Shown here: positions 24,676-32,728 of the stretch, piece by piece
Layout: each line of letters starts with the position of its first letter
Position numbering within the stretch: position 1 is the stretch's first letter
NCBI RefSeq assembly: GCF_016756395.1
Contig: NZ_AP018365.1
Span: 7,258,001 to 7,322,000, forward strand
DNA length: 64,000 nucleotides
Direction of reading: 5' to 3'
Source of the DNA: Streptomyces sp. SN-593
Lineage (GTDB): Bacteria > Actinomycetota > Actinomycetes > Streptomycetales > Streptomycetaceae
Program-made: the position numbers and the translations under genes
Notes under the pieces: model-generated
What the model was told of the DNA's origin: nothing
What the model saw: only the letters and a program-made list of their open reading frames with translations
The model's database searches: none

Positions 24676-25887
24676 GTGACCTCCGCGGCCGCCGTACCCG
24701 ACCCCCGCCCGGCCCATCTGTACGTGGGCACCTTCCCCCGGGCCTACCACCGCGACCCGGTCGACACGGCGTTCGGCGTCTACGCGCTGCGGGTGGACCC
24801 GCGGACCGGCGACCTCCGGCCCGCCGGCAGCGTACCGACGCCGCGCCCCGGCTGGCTGGCGGTGCACCCCGGCGGCCGCTTCCTGTACGCCATGAACGAG
24901 GTGCGCGACTTCGAAGGGCACCCCGGCGGCGGGGTCAGCGCCTTCGCGGCCGACCCCCGCACCGGCCGGCTGACCGCGCTCGGCACCGTCCCGCTCGGCG
25001 AACCGTCGCCCTGCCACGGCGTGGTGGACGCCACCGGCCGCCACCTGATCGTTGCGACCTTCCACGGCGGCACGGTCCACCTGCTCCCGCTCGGCGACGA
25101 CGGCCGGCCCGGACCGGCCTGCGACGTGCGGCGGCACCGCGGTTCCAGCGTCCACCCCCGGCGCCAGACCTCACCGCACGCGCACTCGGTGACCCTCGAC
25201 CCCGCCAACCGGTTCGTCCTGGTCGCCGACCTCGGCACGGACCGGCTGGAGGTCTACGGACTGGACGCCGACCGCGGCAGGCTGTCCGCGCTCCCGGACG
25301 GCGGTGCGTGCCTGCCGCCCGGCTCCGGACCCCGGCACACGGTCTTCCACCCGACCGCGCCGGTGGTCTACCTGGTCAACGAGATGGCCGCCACCGTCAC
25401 GGTGTTCGCCTGGGAGCCGGAGCACGGGGGGCTGCGCGCGACGCAGACCGCGCCGGTCCTCCCGGAGGGCACGACCGGCTACCGCTCCGCGAGCGGGATC
25501 GCCGTGCACCCGACCGGCCGGTTCCTGTACGTCACCACGCGCAGCCACGGCTCCAGCGGCGAGCCGCCCGAGCGCGGCCCGGACAGCCTGGTCACCTTCC
25601 TGATCGACCCGGGCACCGGCCGCCTCCTGCCGGGCGGACGCACCGCCACCGGCGGGGAGATCCCGCGCAGCCTCGTGCTCGACCCCGACGGCCGGCACCT
25701 GTACGTCGGCCACCAGGCGTCCGGGAACGTCGTGACCTTCCGCGTGGACCCCGGCAACGGCGTACCGGAGCCCACCGGTCAGGTCGTCGCCACTCCGGTG
25801 CCGGTCTGCCTCCAGATGGTGCCGGCCCAGGCGGTTCAGGAGGCATCGGCGGCATCGGCGGTATCGGCGTCGCGCGGAACCGGGTGA
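24676..25887 (+). CDS. 6-phosphogluconolactonase-like beta-propeller (lactonase family)
   Basis: This 403-residue protein consists of seven-bladed propeller repeats of the bacterial lactonase family: HLYVGTFPRAYHRDPVDTAFGVYAL, GWLAVHPGGRFLYAMNEV, HSVTLDPANRFVLVADLGTDRLEVY, HTVFHPTAPVVYLVNEMAATVTVF and LVLDPDGRHLYVGHQASGNVVTF. The His and Glu/Asp residues in these strands normally line the active site. GTG 24676 has GAAAGGA 5 bases before it. Members hydrolyse 6-phosphogluconolactone or muconolactone-type lactones. Here, facing a GntR gene at the edge of a catabolic island, a ring-cleavage-derived lactone is plausible. It is one of three such proteins in the window. Confidence 0.8.
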   Translation: MTSAAAVPDPRPAHLYVGTFPRAYHRDPVDTAFGVYALRVDPRTGDLRPAGSVPTPRPGWLAVHPGGRFLYAMNEVRDFEGHPGGGVSAFAADPRTGRLTALGTVPLGEPSPCHGVVDATGRHLIVATFHGGTVHLLPLGDDGRPGPACDVRRHRGSSVHPRRQTSPHAHSVTLDPANRFVLVADLGTDRLEVYGLDADRGRLSALPDGGACLPPGSGPRHTVFHPTAPVVYLVNEMAATVTVFAWEPEHGGLRATQTAPVLPEGTTGYRSASGIAVHPTGRFLYVTTRSHGSSGEPPERGPDSLVTFLIDPGTGRLLPGGRTATGGEIPRSLVLDPDGRHLYVGHQASGNVVTFRVDPGNGVPEPTGQVVATPVPVCLQMVPAQAVQEASAASAVSASRGTG

Positions 25888-25916
25888 GCGCCGGCGTCGC
25901 GCCGGAACGGGTGAAC

Positions 25917-25954
25917 CCGTGCGGCTCCGCCCCGCGCGTGGCGGAGCCGCACGG
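25917..25954. terminator. Bidirectional hairpin terminator between convergent genes
   Basis: CCGTGCGGCTCCGCC (25917-25931) pairs perfectly with GGCGGAGCCGCACGG (25940-25954) across an 8-base loop. It lies between the lactonase gene and the convergent dehydratase gene. Confidence 0.75.
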
Positions 25955-26004
25955 CCCCCGGCGGCACTCCGCACCGTGCCGTCGGGCAGAACCGCCAGCC
26001 GGTA

Positions 26005-26502
26005 TCAGGTGGGCCGGCGGCCTGTCTCGGGGAAGGTCGTGTCCCGGGCGGGGAGGATCAGCGTGACGGTCTCCGCGACGCACGCCGGCTTGGCGCCCTT
26101 GTCGATCCCGAGGGTGTAGCGCACCGTCAGGGCGGCCCCGGCGGGCGTCCGGCGCAGGTCGACGAAACGGGCGACGGCCCGGACCCGCGAGCCGGACGGC
26201 ACCGGTGCGGGGAAACGCGCCCGGTTCACGCCGTAGTTGACCCGCCCGGACCCGGCCGCGAGCGTGAAGAGCCGCTCGCCGAAACCGGGGATCAGCGACA
26301 GCGTCAGGTACCCGTGCGCGATCGTGCCGCCGTACGGCCCGGCCGCGGCCCGCGCGGTGTCCACGTGGATCCACTGGTGGTCGCCGGTCGCGTCGGCGAA
26401 CGCGTCGATCCTGGGCTGGTCGACGGTGAGCCAGTCCGTGGGGCCCATCTCCTGGTCCAGGGCCGCCTCGATCTCGTCGAGGTCGTGGAAGATCCGCGGC
26501 AT
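26005..26502 (-). CDS. MaoC-family (R)-enoyl-CoA hydratase
   Basis: This 165-residue single hot-dog protein has the hydratase-2 motif: DAFADATGDHQWIHVD supplies Asp and His, and the glycine-rich IAHGYLTLSLIPGF follows. The YGVNRARFPAPVPSGSRVRA segment lines the CoA tunnel. It should add water to trans-2-enoyl-CoA to give the (R)-3-hydroxyacyl-CoA. Its ATG overlaps the stop of the upstream thiolase gene (ATGA). With the thiolase and the FabG-like SDR it forms a set able to run a beta-oxidation-like cycle or the reverse. Confidence 0.88.
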   Translation of the reverse strand: MPRIFHDLDEIEAALDQEMGPTDWLTVDQPRIDAFADATGDHQWIHVDTARAAAGPYGGTIAHGYLTLSLIPGFGERLFTLAAGSGRVNYGVNRARFPAPVPSGSRVRAVARFVDLRRTPAGAALTVRYTLGIDKGAKPACVAETVTLILPARDTTFPETGRRPT

Positions 26503-27716
26503 CAGGCACCCACCCGCTCGAAGACCGCCGCCAGGCCCTGCCCGCCGCCGATGCACATGGTCTCCAGGCCGTACCGCGCGCCCCGCCGGTCCATCTCCCG
26601 TGCCAGCGTGGCCAGGATGCGGGCGCCCGTCGCGCCGACCGGATGGCCGAGCGAGATACCCGAGCCGTGCACGTTCACCCGCGCGAAGTCGGCCTCCGCC
26701 AGGCCCCAGGCGCGGGTGCAGGCCAGTGCCTGCGCCGCGAACGCCTCGTTCAGCTCGATCAGGTCGATGTCGGCCAGCTTCAGGCCGGCCCGGTCCAGCG
26801 CCGCCGCGGTCGCCGGGACCGGGCCGATGCCCATGGTCCGCGGCGGCACCCCGGCCACGGCCCACGACACCAGCCGCACCAGAGGCCGCAGGCCCAACTC
26901 GGCCGCACGCGCGGGATGGGTGACCACGCACACCGCGGCGGCGTCGTTCTGCCCGCTGGAGTTGCCCGCGGTGACGGTCGCCTCGGGGTCCTGGCCGGAC
27001 ATCACCGGCCGCAACCGGGCCAGCGCCTCCAGGGAGGTGTCCGCGCGTGGGTGCTCGTCGGTGTCCACGACCGTCGCGCCCTTCCGGCCGGGCACCGTCA
27101 CCGGGATGATCTCCTCGGCGAACACCCCGGAGCGCTGCGCGGCGACGGCCCGCCGGTGGGAGGCGAGCGCCAGCCGGTCCTGCTCCTCGCGGCCGATCCC
27201 GTACTCCCGGCGCAGGTTCTCCGCCGTCTCCAGCATGCCGCCGGGCACCGGGTGGTCGCGGCCGCCGGCGGTGACCCGGCCGCGGGCCAGGCCGTCGTGC
27301 AGCATCACCCCGGCGCCGCCGGCGCCCCACCGCATGCGGTCGCTGTAGAAGGGGGCGTTGCTCATGGACTCCGTCCCGCCGGCCACCAGCAGGTCCCCGG
27401 CGCCGCACTGGACCTGCATCGCGGCTTGGAGGACGGCTTGCAGGCCGGAGCCGCAGCGGCGGTCCACCTGGAGGCCGGGCACCTCGACGGGCAGTCCCGC
27501 GTCGAGCGCGACGACGCGGCCGATTGCCGGCGCCTCGCTGCTGGGGAAGCAGTGGCCGAGGATCACGTCGTCGATCGCGGCCGGGTCCAGCCCGGTACGG
27601 CCGAGCAGGCCCTTCAGGGCGGCCGCGCCGAGTTCGGCGGCGCCGAGCGGCCTCAGCGCGCCGCCGAACCGGCCGATGGGGGTGCGAACGGGTTCGCAGA
27701 TGACTGCTTCACGCAT
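26502..27716 (-). CDS. Thiolase (acetyl-CoA acetyltransferase type)
   Basis: This 404-residue thiolase has nucleophile Cys88 in VDRRCGSGLQAV, GGTESMSNAP, NEAFAAQ, the GHPVGATGAR histidine loop and the second cysteine in ETMCIGGGQG. All catalytic parts are intact. It should cleave 3-oxoacyl-CoA to acetyl-CoA plus a shortened acyl-CoA, or condense the reverse. It is in a leftward row: SDR, thiolase, MaoC. No CoA ligase lies next to it, so the CoA ester probably arises by the CaiB/BaiF transferases near 49 kb. Confidence 0.92.
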   Translation of the reverse strand: MREAVICEPVRTPIGRFGGALRPLGAAELGAAALKGLLGRTGLDPAAIDDVILGHCFPSSEAPAIGRVVALDAGLPVEVPGLQVDRRCGSGLQAVLQAAMQVQCGAGDLLVAGGTESMSNAPFYSDRMRWGAGGAGVMLHDGLARGRVTAGGRDHPVPGGMLETAENLRREYGIGREEQDRLALASHRRAVAAQRSGVFAEEIIPVTVPGRKGATVVDTDEHPRADTSLEALARLRPVMSGQDPEATVTAGNSSGQNDAAAVCVVTHPARAAELGLRPLVRLVSWAVAGVPPRTMGIGPVPATAAALDRAGLKLADIDLIELNEAFAAQALACTRAWGLAEADFARVNVHGSGISLGHPVGATGARILATLAREMDRRGARYGLETMCIGGGQGLAAVFERVGA

Positions 27717-27849
27717 GGGGAGGCGCCTTTCGCGCGGTCGGGAACGGGAGCCGTCGGGCAGGGCGGGCCGCCGGGAAGGCCGGGCGCCGGGGAAGGGCGG
27801 GGCCGTCGGGGGAGGCCGGCGCCGCCGGGGAGGGCCTGGCGGCCCGGCC

Positions 27850-28590
27850 CTACATCAGCCGGCCGCCCGTCACCTCCAGCACCGTGCCGGTCATGTACGA
27901 CGACAGGTCCGAGGCGAGGAACAGCGCGACCCCGGCGACCTCGTGGACCTCTCCCGCCCGCTGCATCGGGATCTCCGTCATCTTGTGGTCCCACGCGTGC
28001 TGGGGCATGGCCTCGGTCATCGCCGAGCGGATCAGCCCCGGCTGGATGACGTTGACCCGTACCCCGTGGTGGGCGACCTCCTTGGCGGCGGCCTTGGACA
28101 GGCCCACGATGCCGGCCTTGGCGGCGGAGTAGTTGGTCTGGCCGATCATGCCGACCTTGCCCGACAGCGAGGAGATGTTCACGATCGCGCCGCGCTTCTG
28201 CTCGCGCATGACGGCGGCCGCCTTGCGGGTGCCGTTCCAGGCACCCCGCAGGTGCACCGCGATGACCTGGTCGAACTGCTCCTCGGTCATCTTGCGCATG
28301 GTCGCGTCCCGGGTGATGCCCGCGTTGTTGACCATCACGTCGAGGGAGCCGAAGACCTCGACCGCGGCGTCCACCAGCGCGTTCGTCTGCGCCGTGTCGG
28401 TGACGTCGCAGCGCACCGCCCGCGCCGTGTCCGGTCCGCCGAGCTTCTCGGCCGCCGCCTGCGCGGCGGCGAGGTCGAGGTCGCCGATGACGACCCGGGC
28501 GCCCTCCTTGACGAAGGTCTCCGCGATGGCGAACCCGATGCCCTGGGCGCCGCCGGTGATGACGGCGGTCCGGCCTTGAAGCAGCGTCAT
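27850..28590 (-). CDS. FabG-like SDR (3-oxoacyl-CoA/ACP reductase)
   Basis: This 246-residue SDR has ITGGAQGIGFAIAETF at the cofactor site, MVNNAGITRDATMRKM, NISSLSGKVGMIGQTNYSAAKAG with the Ser/Tyr/Lys triad, and VLEVTGGRLM at the end. It matches acetoacetyl-CoA reductase/FabG closely. GAGGAAGAAAG precedes ATG 28590. It interconverts 3-oxoacyl and 3-hydroxyacyl thioesters and so complements the MaoC hydratase and thiolase to its left. The 133-bp gap before the thiolase is G-rich and repetitive, with no clear terminator, so all three may be one transcript. Confidence 0.9.
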   Translation of the reverse strand: MTLLQGRTAVITGGAQGIGFAIAETFVKEGARVVIGDLDLAAAQAAAEKLGGPDTARAVRCDVTDTAQTNALVDAAVEVFGSLDVMVNNAGITRDATMRKMTEEQFDQVIAVHLRGAWNGTRKAAAVMREQKRGAIVNISSLSGKVGMIGQTNYSAAKAGIVGLSKAAAKEVAHHGVRVNVIQPGLIRSAMTEAMPQHAWDHKMTEIPMQRAGEVHEVAGVALFLASDLSSYMTGTVLEVTGGRLM

Positions 28591-28700
28591 GGGATGCTTT
28601 CTTCCTCGTTGTTCGTACGGACCGCGCGCCCCGGACGGGGGGCGCGGGAGGGCCGGGCGGTCTCCCGCGTGTGCCCTTCGGTGCCGGCGGCGGGACCGGG

Positions 28701-29612
28701 TCAGCGGGCGCCCAGGTGGCGGGCGACGCCGACCCCCGCCGTCGCCCCGTCGCCCGCGCAGGCCGCGAGGTGGGCCACCGAGTGCTGGCGGATGTCGCCC
28801 GCGGCGTAGACGCCGGGCACCGAGGCCGCCAGGAACGGGTCCACGACGACGTGTCCGGCCGCGTCCACGTCCACCAGTGCGCGGACCCACTCGCTGTTGG
28901 GCTGGAGTCCGGCGTAGACGAAGACGCCGTCGACGGCCTCGGTCCGCTCCTGGCCGCCCTGGCGCAGCACGACCTCGGCGACCTGCTTGTCGCCCTTGAT
29001 GCCGGTCAGCTCCGTCCCGAAGGCCGTCTCGACGGCGTCGAGGGACGCGATCCGGTCGCGGATGACGCCCTGGGCGCTGAAGCGCTCCCCGCGGTGGGCC
29101 AGCAGCACCTGCCGCACTCCGTTGTCCAGGAGGACCCGCGCCTCGTCGAGCGCCGAGTCGCCGCCGCCCACCACCAGGACCCGCTTGCCCGCGAAGAAGT
29201 AGCCGTCGCACGCGGCGCACTGGGCGACCCCGCGGCCGAAGAACTCCGCCTCGCCGGGCACGCCCAGCGTGCGCCGGGACGACCCGGTGGCGATGACCAC
29301 GGCGCGGGTGCGGTGGGATCCGCTCTCGCCGACCACCGCGAACTCCTCGCCGGTGCGCTCCAGCGCGGTGATGGTGTCCATGGTGAACTCCGCGCCCGCG
29401 TCCTCCGCCTGCTGCTGGACCAGCGGGCCGAGTTCGGCGCCGGAGACGCCGTCGGGGAAGCCGGGGAAGTTCTCGATGCGTTCGATGTTCATCACCTGGC
29501 CGCCGGGGGCGAGCTGCTCGACCACCAGCGTCCTGAGCCCGAAGCGCGCCGTGGTGAGGCCGGCGGTGAGGCCGGCCAGCCCCGCACCGGCGATGACGAC
29601 GTCGTAGTCCAT
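28701..29612 (-). CDS. Thioredoxin-reductase-like FAD/NAD(P)H oxidoreductase
   Basis: The 303-residue protein has two dinucleotide domains, DYDVVIAGAGLAGLTAG and VLVVGGGDSALDEA, and the redox pair CAAC (Cys132, Cys135) in QCAACDGYFF. Classical TrxB has CATC. The end, VPGVYAAGDIRQHSVAHLAACAGDG, is typical. It is separate from the standard TrxB homologue at 54.7 kb and faces the UGSC-type redox gene across a shared divergent promoter region. It may therefore be the electron donor for that protein or another island thiol enzyme. No thioredoxin gene is beside it. Confidence 0.85.
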   Translation of the reverse strand: MDYDVVIAGAGLAGLTAGLTTARFGLRTLVVEQLAPGGQVMNIERIENFPGFPDGVSGAELGPLVQQQAEDAGAEFTMDTITALERTGEEFAVVGESGSHRTRAVVIATGSSRRTLGVPGEAEFFGRGVAQCAACDGYFFAGKRVLVVGGGDSALDEARVLLDNGVRQVLLAHRGERFSAQGVIRDRIASLDAVETAFGTELTGIKGDKQVAEVVLRQGGQERTEAVDGVFVYAGLQPNSEWVRALVDVDAAGHVVVDPFLAASVPGVYAAGDIRQHSVAHLAACAGDGATAGVGVARHLGAR

Positions 29613-29939
29613 CTCTGTTTCCTCATCCGTGAGTTGGCGATCCAGGTCGGCCCTGGGCGGGGCGCCGGGACGTCGGAAGGAGCCGGTCCGCCACGGCGGG
29701 ACCCAAGTGGTGAACGATTTCGATGCTCAATATTGGACCCTAGTTGGGCCGCGTGACGGGGTCAACCCCCCGGCCGGCCCGCCGCCCTGGTCGCGGTCGC
29801 GGCGGCGGGCGCGCGGCTGGGCGGAGCGGTTGTGCCTGCTCCACAAGATGCTTGACGACAGTCAAGCATCTTGCTACGTTTCGATTGTTCACCAATGCAG
29901 GTGATCGGAGCGGGACGCTCCCTGCGGAGAATGGGGCAG
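29613..29939. promoter_or_regulatory. Divergent control region: two promoters, two copies of the island motif, one long palindrome
   Basis: Leftward promoter: TTGACC (29765-29760, minus strand) with 17-base spacing to TAGGGT (29742-29737), then AAATCGTTCAC (29720-29710). Rightward promoter: TTGACG (29852-29857), 17 bases, TACGTT (29875-29880), then CGATTGTTCACC (29882-29893). A perfect 13-bp inverted repeat, CAAGATGCTTGAC / GTCAAGCATCTTG (29844-29856, 29861-29873), overlaps the rightward -35 and spacer and looks like an operator. Confidence 0.65.
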
Positions 29940-31661
29940 ATGATGAACGAACCGGTGTACGAGGTCACGTGGCCGCTCGCCTCCTCGACCGTGAAGGAGA
30001 TCGAGGCGAAGCCGCGCATATCGGACCTGTCGAAGGCGACGATCGGACACCTGTCGCACTACGGGTTCCGGCACAACGAGATGCGCCCCATCGTGGAGGA
30101 GGTGCTCAGCGAGCGCTATCCCGGCATCACGTTCGTCGGGCCCGACGAGTTCGGCAACATCCACGGCCCGCGCCACGGGAAGGACACCCTTCCGGTGCTT
30201 CCCGACAAGCTGAAGGAGTACGGCGTCGACGCGGTCATCACCGGCGTCGGCAGTTGCGGAACCTGTACCCCCGCGGTCGTCCGCGCGAGCATGGTCGCCG
30301 AGAAGGCGGGCGTGCCGAGCACGACGATCGTCGCGACGTCGTTCCTGCGGCAGGCCGGCACCGTGGCGCGCATGGAGGGGATGGCCGACCTCTGCATCTC
30401 GGAGTTCCCCGGCGTCATCATGAACCAGAGCGACGAGGAGCTGCGGCGCAACACCATCGACGTGCTGGTCCCCAACATCGTGGAGCAGCTCACCCGCACG
30501 GTGACCACCGCCGCTCCGGTGGTCGAGCCCGAGCCCGGCTCGATCGTGTTCACCGGCACGTTCGACGAGGTGAACGAGTACTTCCTGAAGAACCAGTGGT
30601 CCGACGGCCTGCCGATCGTGCCGCCCACCCTCGACCGCGTCGAGGCGTTCCTGCGCTTCACCGACCGCGACCCCGCCGAGGTGCTGGGGGTCATCCAGCC
30701 GGAGAACCGCGAGGCGACCGTCTGGAGCGTCGCCGTCAACGGCGTCATGTCGGGCTGCCGTCCGGAGTACCTGCCGATCCTCATCGGCATCGTCGAGGCC
30801 ATGGCCGAACCGAACTTCTACGCGCGCGACTTCGGCGCCACGCCGGGGCTCGAACCCCTCGTCGTGGTCAGCGGCCCGATCGTGAAGCAGCTCGACTTCA
30901 ACTACGAGACCGCGGTGATGCGCGTCGGCCGGCAGGCCAACACCAGCATCGGCCGCTTCGCCCGGATGTTCATGCGCAACATCGTGGGGCTGCGCTTCTC
31001 GCCGGACGACAGCGACAAGGCCTCCATCGGCCTGGGCATGAACGTCGTCCTGGCGGAGAACGAGGACGCCGTGACCGAGGTCGGATGGACCTCGCACGCG
31101 GAGACGTTCGGCTTCTCCCGTGAGGACAACGTGGTGACGGTGCAGAGCGTCATGGCGTCGACCATCCCGATCTACACCGCCGGCGACACCGCCAAGGAGC
31201 ACCTCGACACCCTGGTCGAGATCTTCGGCGGCACCTGCGCGGGCTGGGCGCACACCGGGATCAAGAAGGGGAAGAACTTCCCGCTGCTGATCATGAGCCC
31301 CGGGGTGGCCAAGATCATCGCGCGCAACGGGCTGTCGAAGCGCGACGTCCAGCAGTACCTCTTCGACCACACCAGGATCAAGGTCAGCACCCTCAACCGG
31401 CACGCGTGGGAGCTGGGGTACACCGAGTACGACCTGCGCCAGCTCCACGCGGAGGGGATGGTCTCCTCGGCCTACGTCGAGTCCGACGACCCCGACCGCC
31501 TGGTGCCGGTGTTCGTCAAGCCCGAGGGGATCGGCATCGTGCTCAGCGGTGACCCGGGCCGCAACCAGAGCAAGGGCTTCGTGCAGAACCAGAGCCACGG
31601 CTACCCCACCGCCAAGAAGATCGCGCTGCCGGCGGACTGGGAGGCGAACCTCGGGAGGTGA
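29940..31661 (+). CDS. UGSC-type (Cys form) two-domain redox protein of unknown function
   Basis: The N-terminal domain carries AVITGVGSCGTCTPAVVR with Cys106-Gly-Thr-Cys109. This aligns with the UGSC site of the metagenome-defined UGSC selenoprotein family (GVGDUGSC), with Cys in place of Sec; the codon at 30255 is TGC. A second domain (about residues 200-573, from SIVFTGTFDEVNEYFLKNQWSDGLP onward) is rich in VNGVMSGC, ETAVMRVGRQAN and GGTCAGWAHTG segments that I cannot assign. Total length is 573 residues from ATG 29940; ATG 29931 or 29943 are alternatives. Its neighbours are a TrxR-like gene and a TauC-like permease. The reaction is unknown. Confidence 0.75.
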   Translation: MMNEPVYEVTWPLASSTVKEIEAKPRISDLSKATIGHLSHYGFRHNEMRPIVEEVLSERYPGITFVGPDEFGNIHGPRHGKDTLPVLPDKLKEYGVDAVITGVGSCGTCTPAVVRASMVAEKAGVPSTTIVATSFLRQAGTVARMEGMADLCISEFPGVIMNQSDEELRRNTIDVLVPNIVEQLTRTVTTAAPVVEPEPGSIVFTGTFDEVNEYFLKNQWSDGLPIVPPTLDRVEAFLRFTDRDPAEVLGVIQPENREATVWSVAVNGVMSGCRPEYLPILIGIVEAMAEPNFYARDFGATPGLEPLVVVSGPIVKQLDFNYETAVMRVGRQANTSIGRFARMFMRNIVGLRFSPDDSDKASIGLGMNVVLAENEDAVTEVGWTSHAETFGFSREDNVVTVQSVMASTIPIYTAGDTAKEHLDTLVEIFGGTCAGWAHTGIKKGKNFPLLIMSPGVAKIIARNGLSKRDVQQYLFDHTRIKVSTLNRHAWELGYTEYDLRQLHAEGMVSSAYVESDDPDRLVPVFVKPEGIGIVLSGDPGRNQSKGFVQNQSHGYPTAKKIALPADWEANLGR

Positions 31662-31686
31662 GAGCACGGAGGCTGCCGCCAGGCTG

Positions 31687-31754
31687 TTGACACCCGCGAG
31701 AGCCCAGGGTTACGTTCATCACCATCTTGGGGGGTCAATTTTGTTGAACGATTT
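31687..31754 (+). promoter_or_regulatory. Promoter and island motif upstream of the ABC permease
   Basis: TTGACA (31687-31692) and TACGTT (31711-31716) are 18 bases apart. The -10 hexamer is identical to that of the UGSC gene. GTTGAACGATTT (31743-31754) is the recurrent island motif in reverse orientation. Confidence 0.6.
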
Positions 31755-31797
31755 GCCGCCCCGGCGGTAGGTCCTCATCTGAGCGAGAGGTAGCCCA

Positions 31798-32646
31798 GTG
31801 CGGCCTGGAGCAAGTCTGACGCGATCACCGGCGAAGGCCACCGCGACGGCCACCGAGCAGCCTCGGGAGAGCCGCGTGCCGCCCAGGATGACCTGGAAGC
31901 GGGTGCGGCCGATCCTGCTGGGGTTGTCCTCACTCGTCCTGGTCATCGTGGGCTGGGAGGTCGAGTACCACGCGAAGCTGGTCAACACGACGTTCCTGCC
32001 CGGCCCGTGGGTCGTGGCCAAGGCCATGAAGACGGTGGTGGCCAGCGGTACCTTCCCGACCGACCTCAAGGTGTCGGCCGAGGAGTTCGCCCTGGGGCTG
32101 GGCATCTCGATCGTCGTGGGTGCGGGGCTCGGCATCCTGACGGGCTGGTACAAGTGGTTCGACGAGTTCCTCAAACCGATCGTCGTCGCCCTGAACTGCA
32201 TGCCGCACCTGGCCGTCATCCCGCTGCTGATCCTGATCTTCGGCATCGGCATGACGCCCAAGATCGTGGTGGTGCTGCTGAGCTGCATCGTCGTCATGCT
32301 CATGAACACCGCATCGGGCGTGCAGAACGTCGACCAGAGTCTGATGCGGCTGTCCAAGAGCTGCGGCGCCTCCGACCTGCAGATCATCCGCACGATCGTG
32401 GCGCCGTCGGTGATCCCGTTCTTCATGACCGGCCTGCGGCTGTCGGTCGGCCGTGCCGTGATCGGCGTGGTGACCGGTGAGATCTTCGGCTCGCAGTCCG
32501 GCCTCGGCAACATCCTGATCAACGCACAGGGCGGCTTCAACATGCCGGTCATGTACGCCACGGTGATCATCCTGACGCTCCTCGGCATCGTGCTGACCCA
32601 GGCCGCCGGATGGTTCGAGGGCCGGATGCAGCGGTGGAAGGCGTGA
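31798..32646 (+). CDS. ABC transporter permease, SsuC/TauC type
   Basis: This 282-residue inner-membrane permease has about six hydrophobic helices and the cytoplasmic EAA-like coupling loop SCGASDLQIIRTIVAPSVIPFFMTGLRLSV. An Arg/Lys-rich leader of about 35 residues precedes the first helix (ILLGLSSLVLVIVGWEV). GTG 31798 has GAGAGG 7 bases before it. The family imports sulfonates, taurine, nitrate or aromatic sulfonates and carboxylates. Its binding protein (35793) and ATPase (40266) are encoded apart in the same strand, an unusually dispersed transporter. A long hairpin follows the gene. Confidence 0.9.
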   Translation: MRPGASLTRSPAKATATATEQPRESRVPPRMTWKRVRPILLGLSSLVLVIVGWEVEYHAKLVNTTFLPGPWVVAKAMKTVVASGTFPTDLKVSAEEFALGLGISIVVGAGLGILTGWYKWFDEFLKPIVVALNCMPHLAVIPLLILIFGIGMTPKIVVVLLSCIVVMLMNTASGVQNVDQSLMRLSKSCGASDLQIIRTIVAPSVIPFFMTGLRLSVGRAVIGVVTGEIFGSQSGLGNILINAQGGFNMPVMYATVIILTLLGIVLTQAAGWFEGRMQRWKA

Positions 32647-32678
32647 GCGGAGCCGCGGAACAGCACGACACACACAGT

Positions 32679-32713
32679 GCGGGCCCGTCGACTCGTCGAG
32701 TCGCCGGGCCCGC
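32679..32713 (+). terminator. Long intercistronic hairpin
   Basis: GCGGGCCCG-T-CGACTCG (32679-32695) pairs with CGAGTCG-C-CGGGCCCGC (32697-32713) with a single T/C mismatch and almost no loop. It sits between the permease stop and the ribosome binding site of the next gene. It could terminate, attenuate, or protect the upstream transcript. Confidence 0.6.
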
Positions 32714-32728
32714 GCGGGAGAGGAACGC

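Noticed and set aside
30255..30266. Possible selenocysteine site in the UGSC-type gene
   Set aside because: The codons at this site are TGC and TGT (cysteine), not TGA, and no SECIS-like hairpin was apparent.
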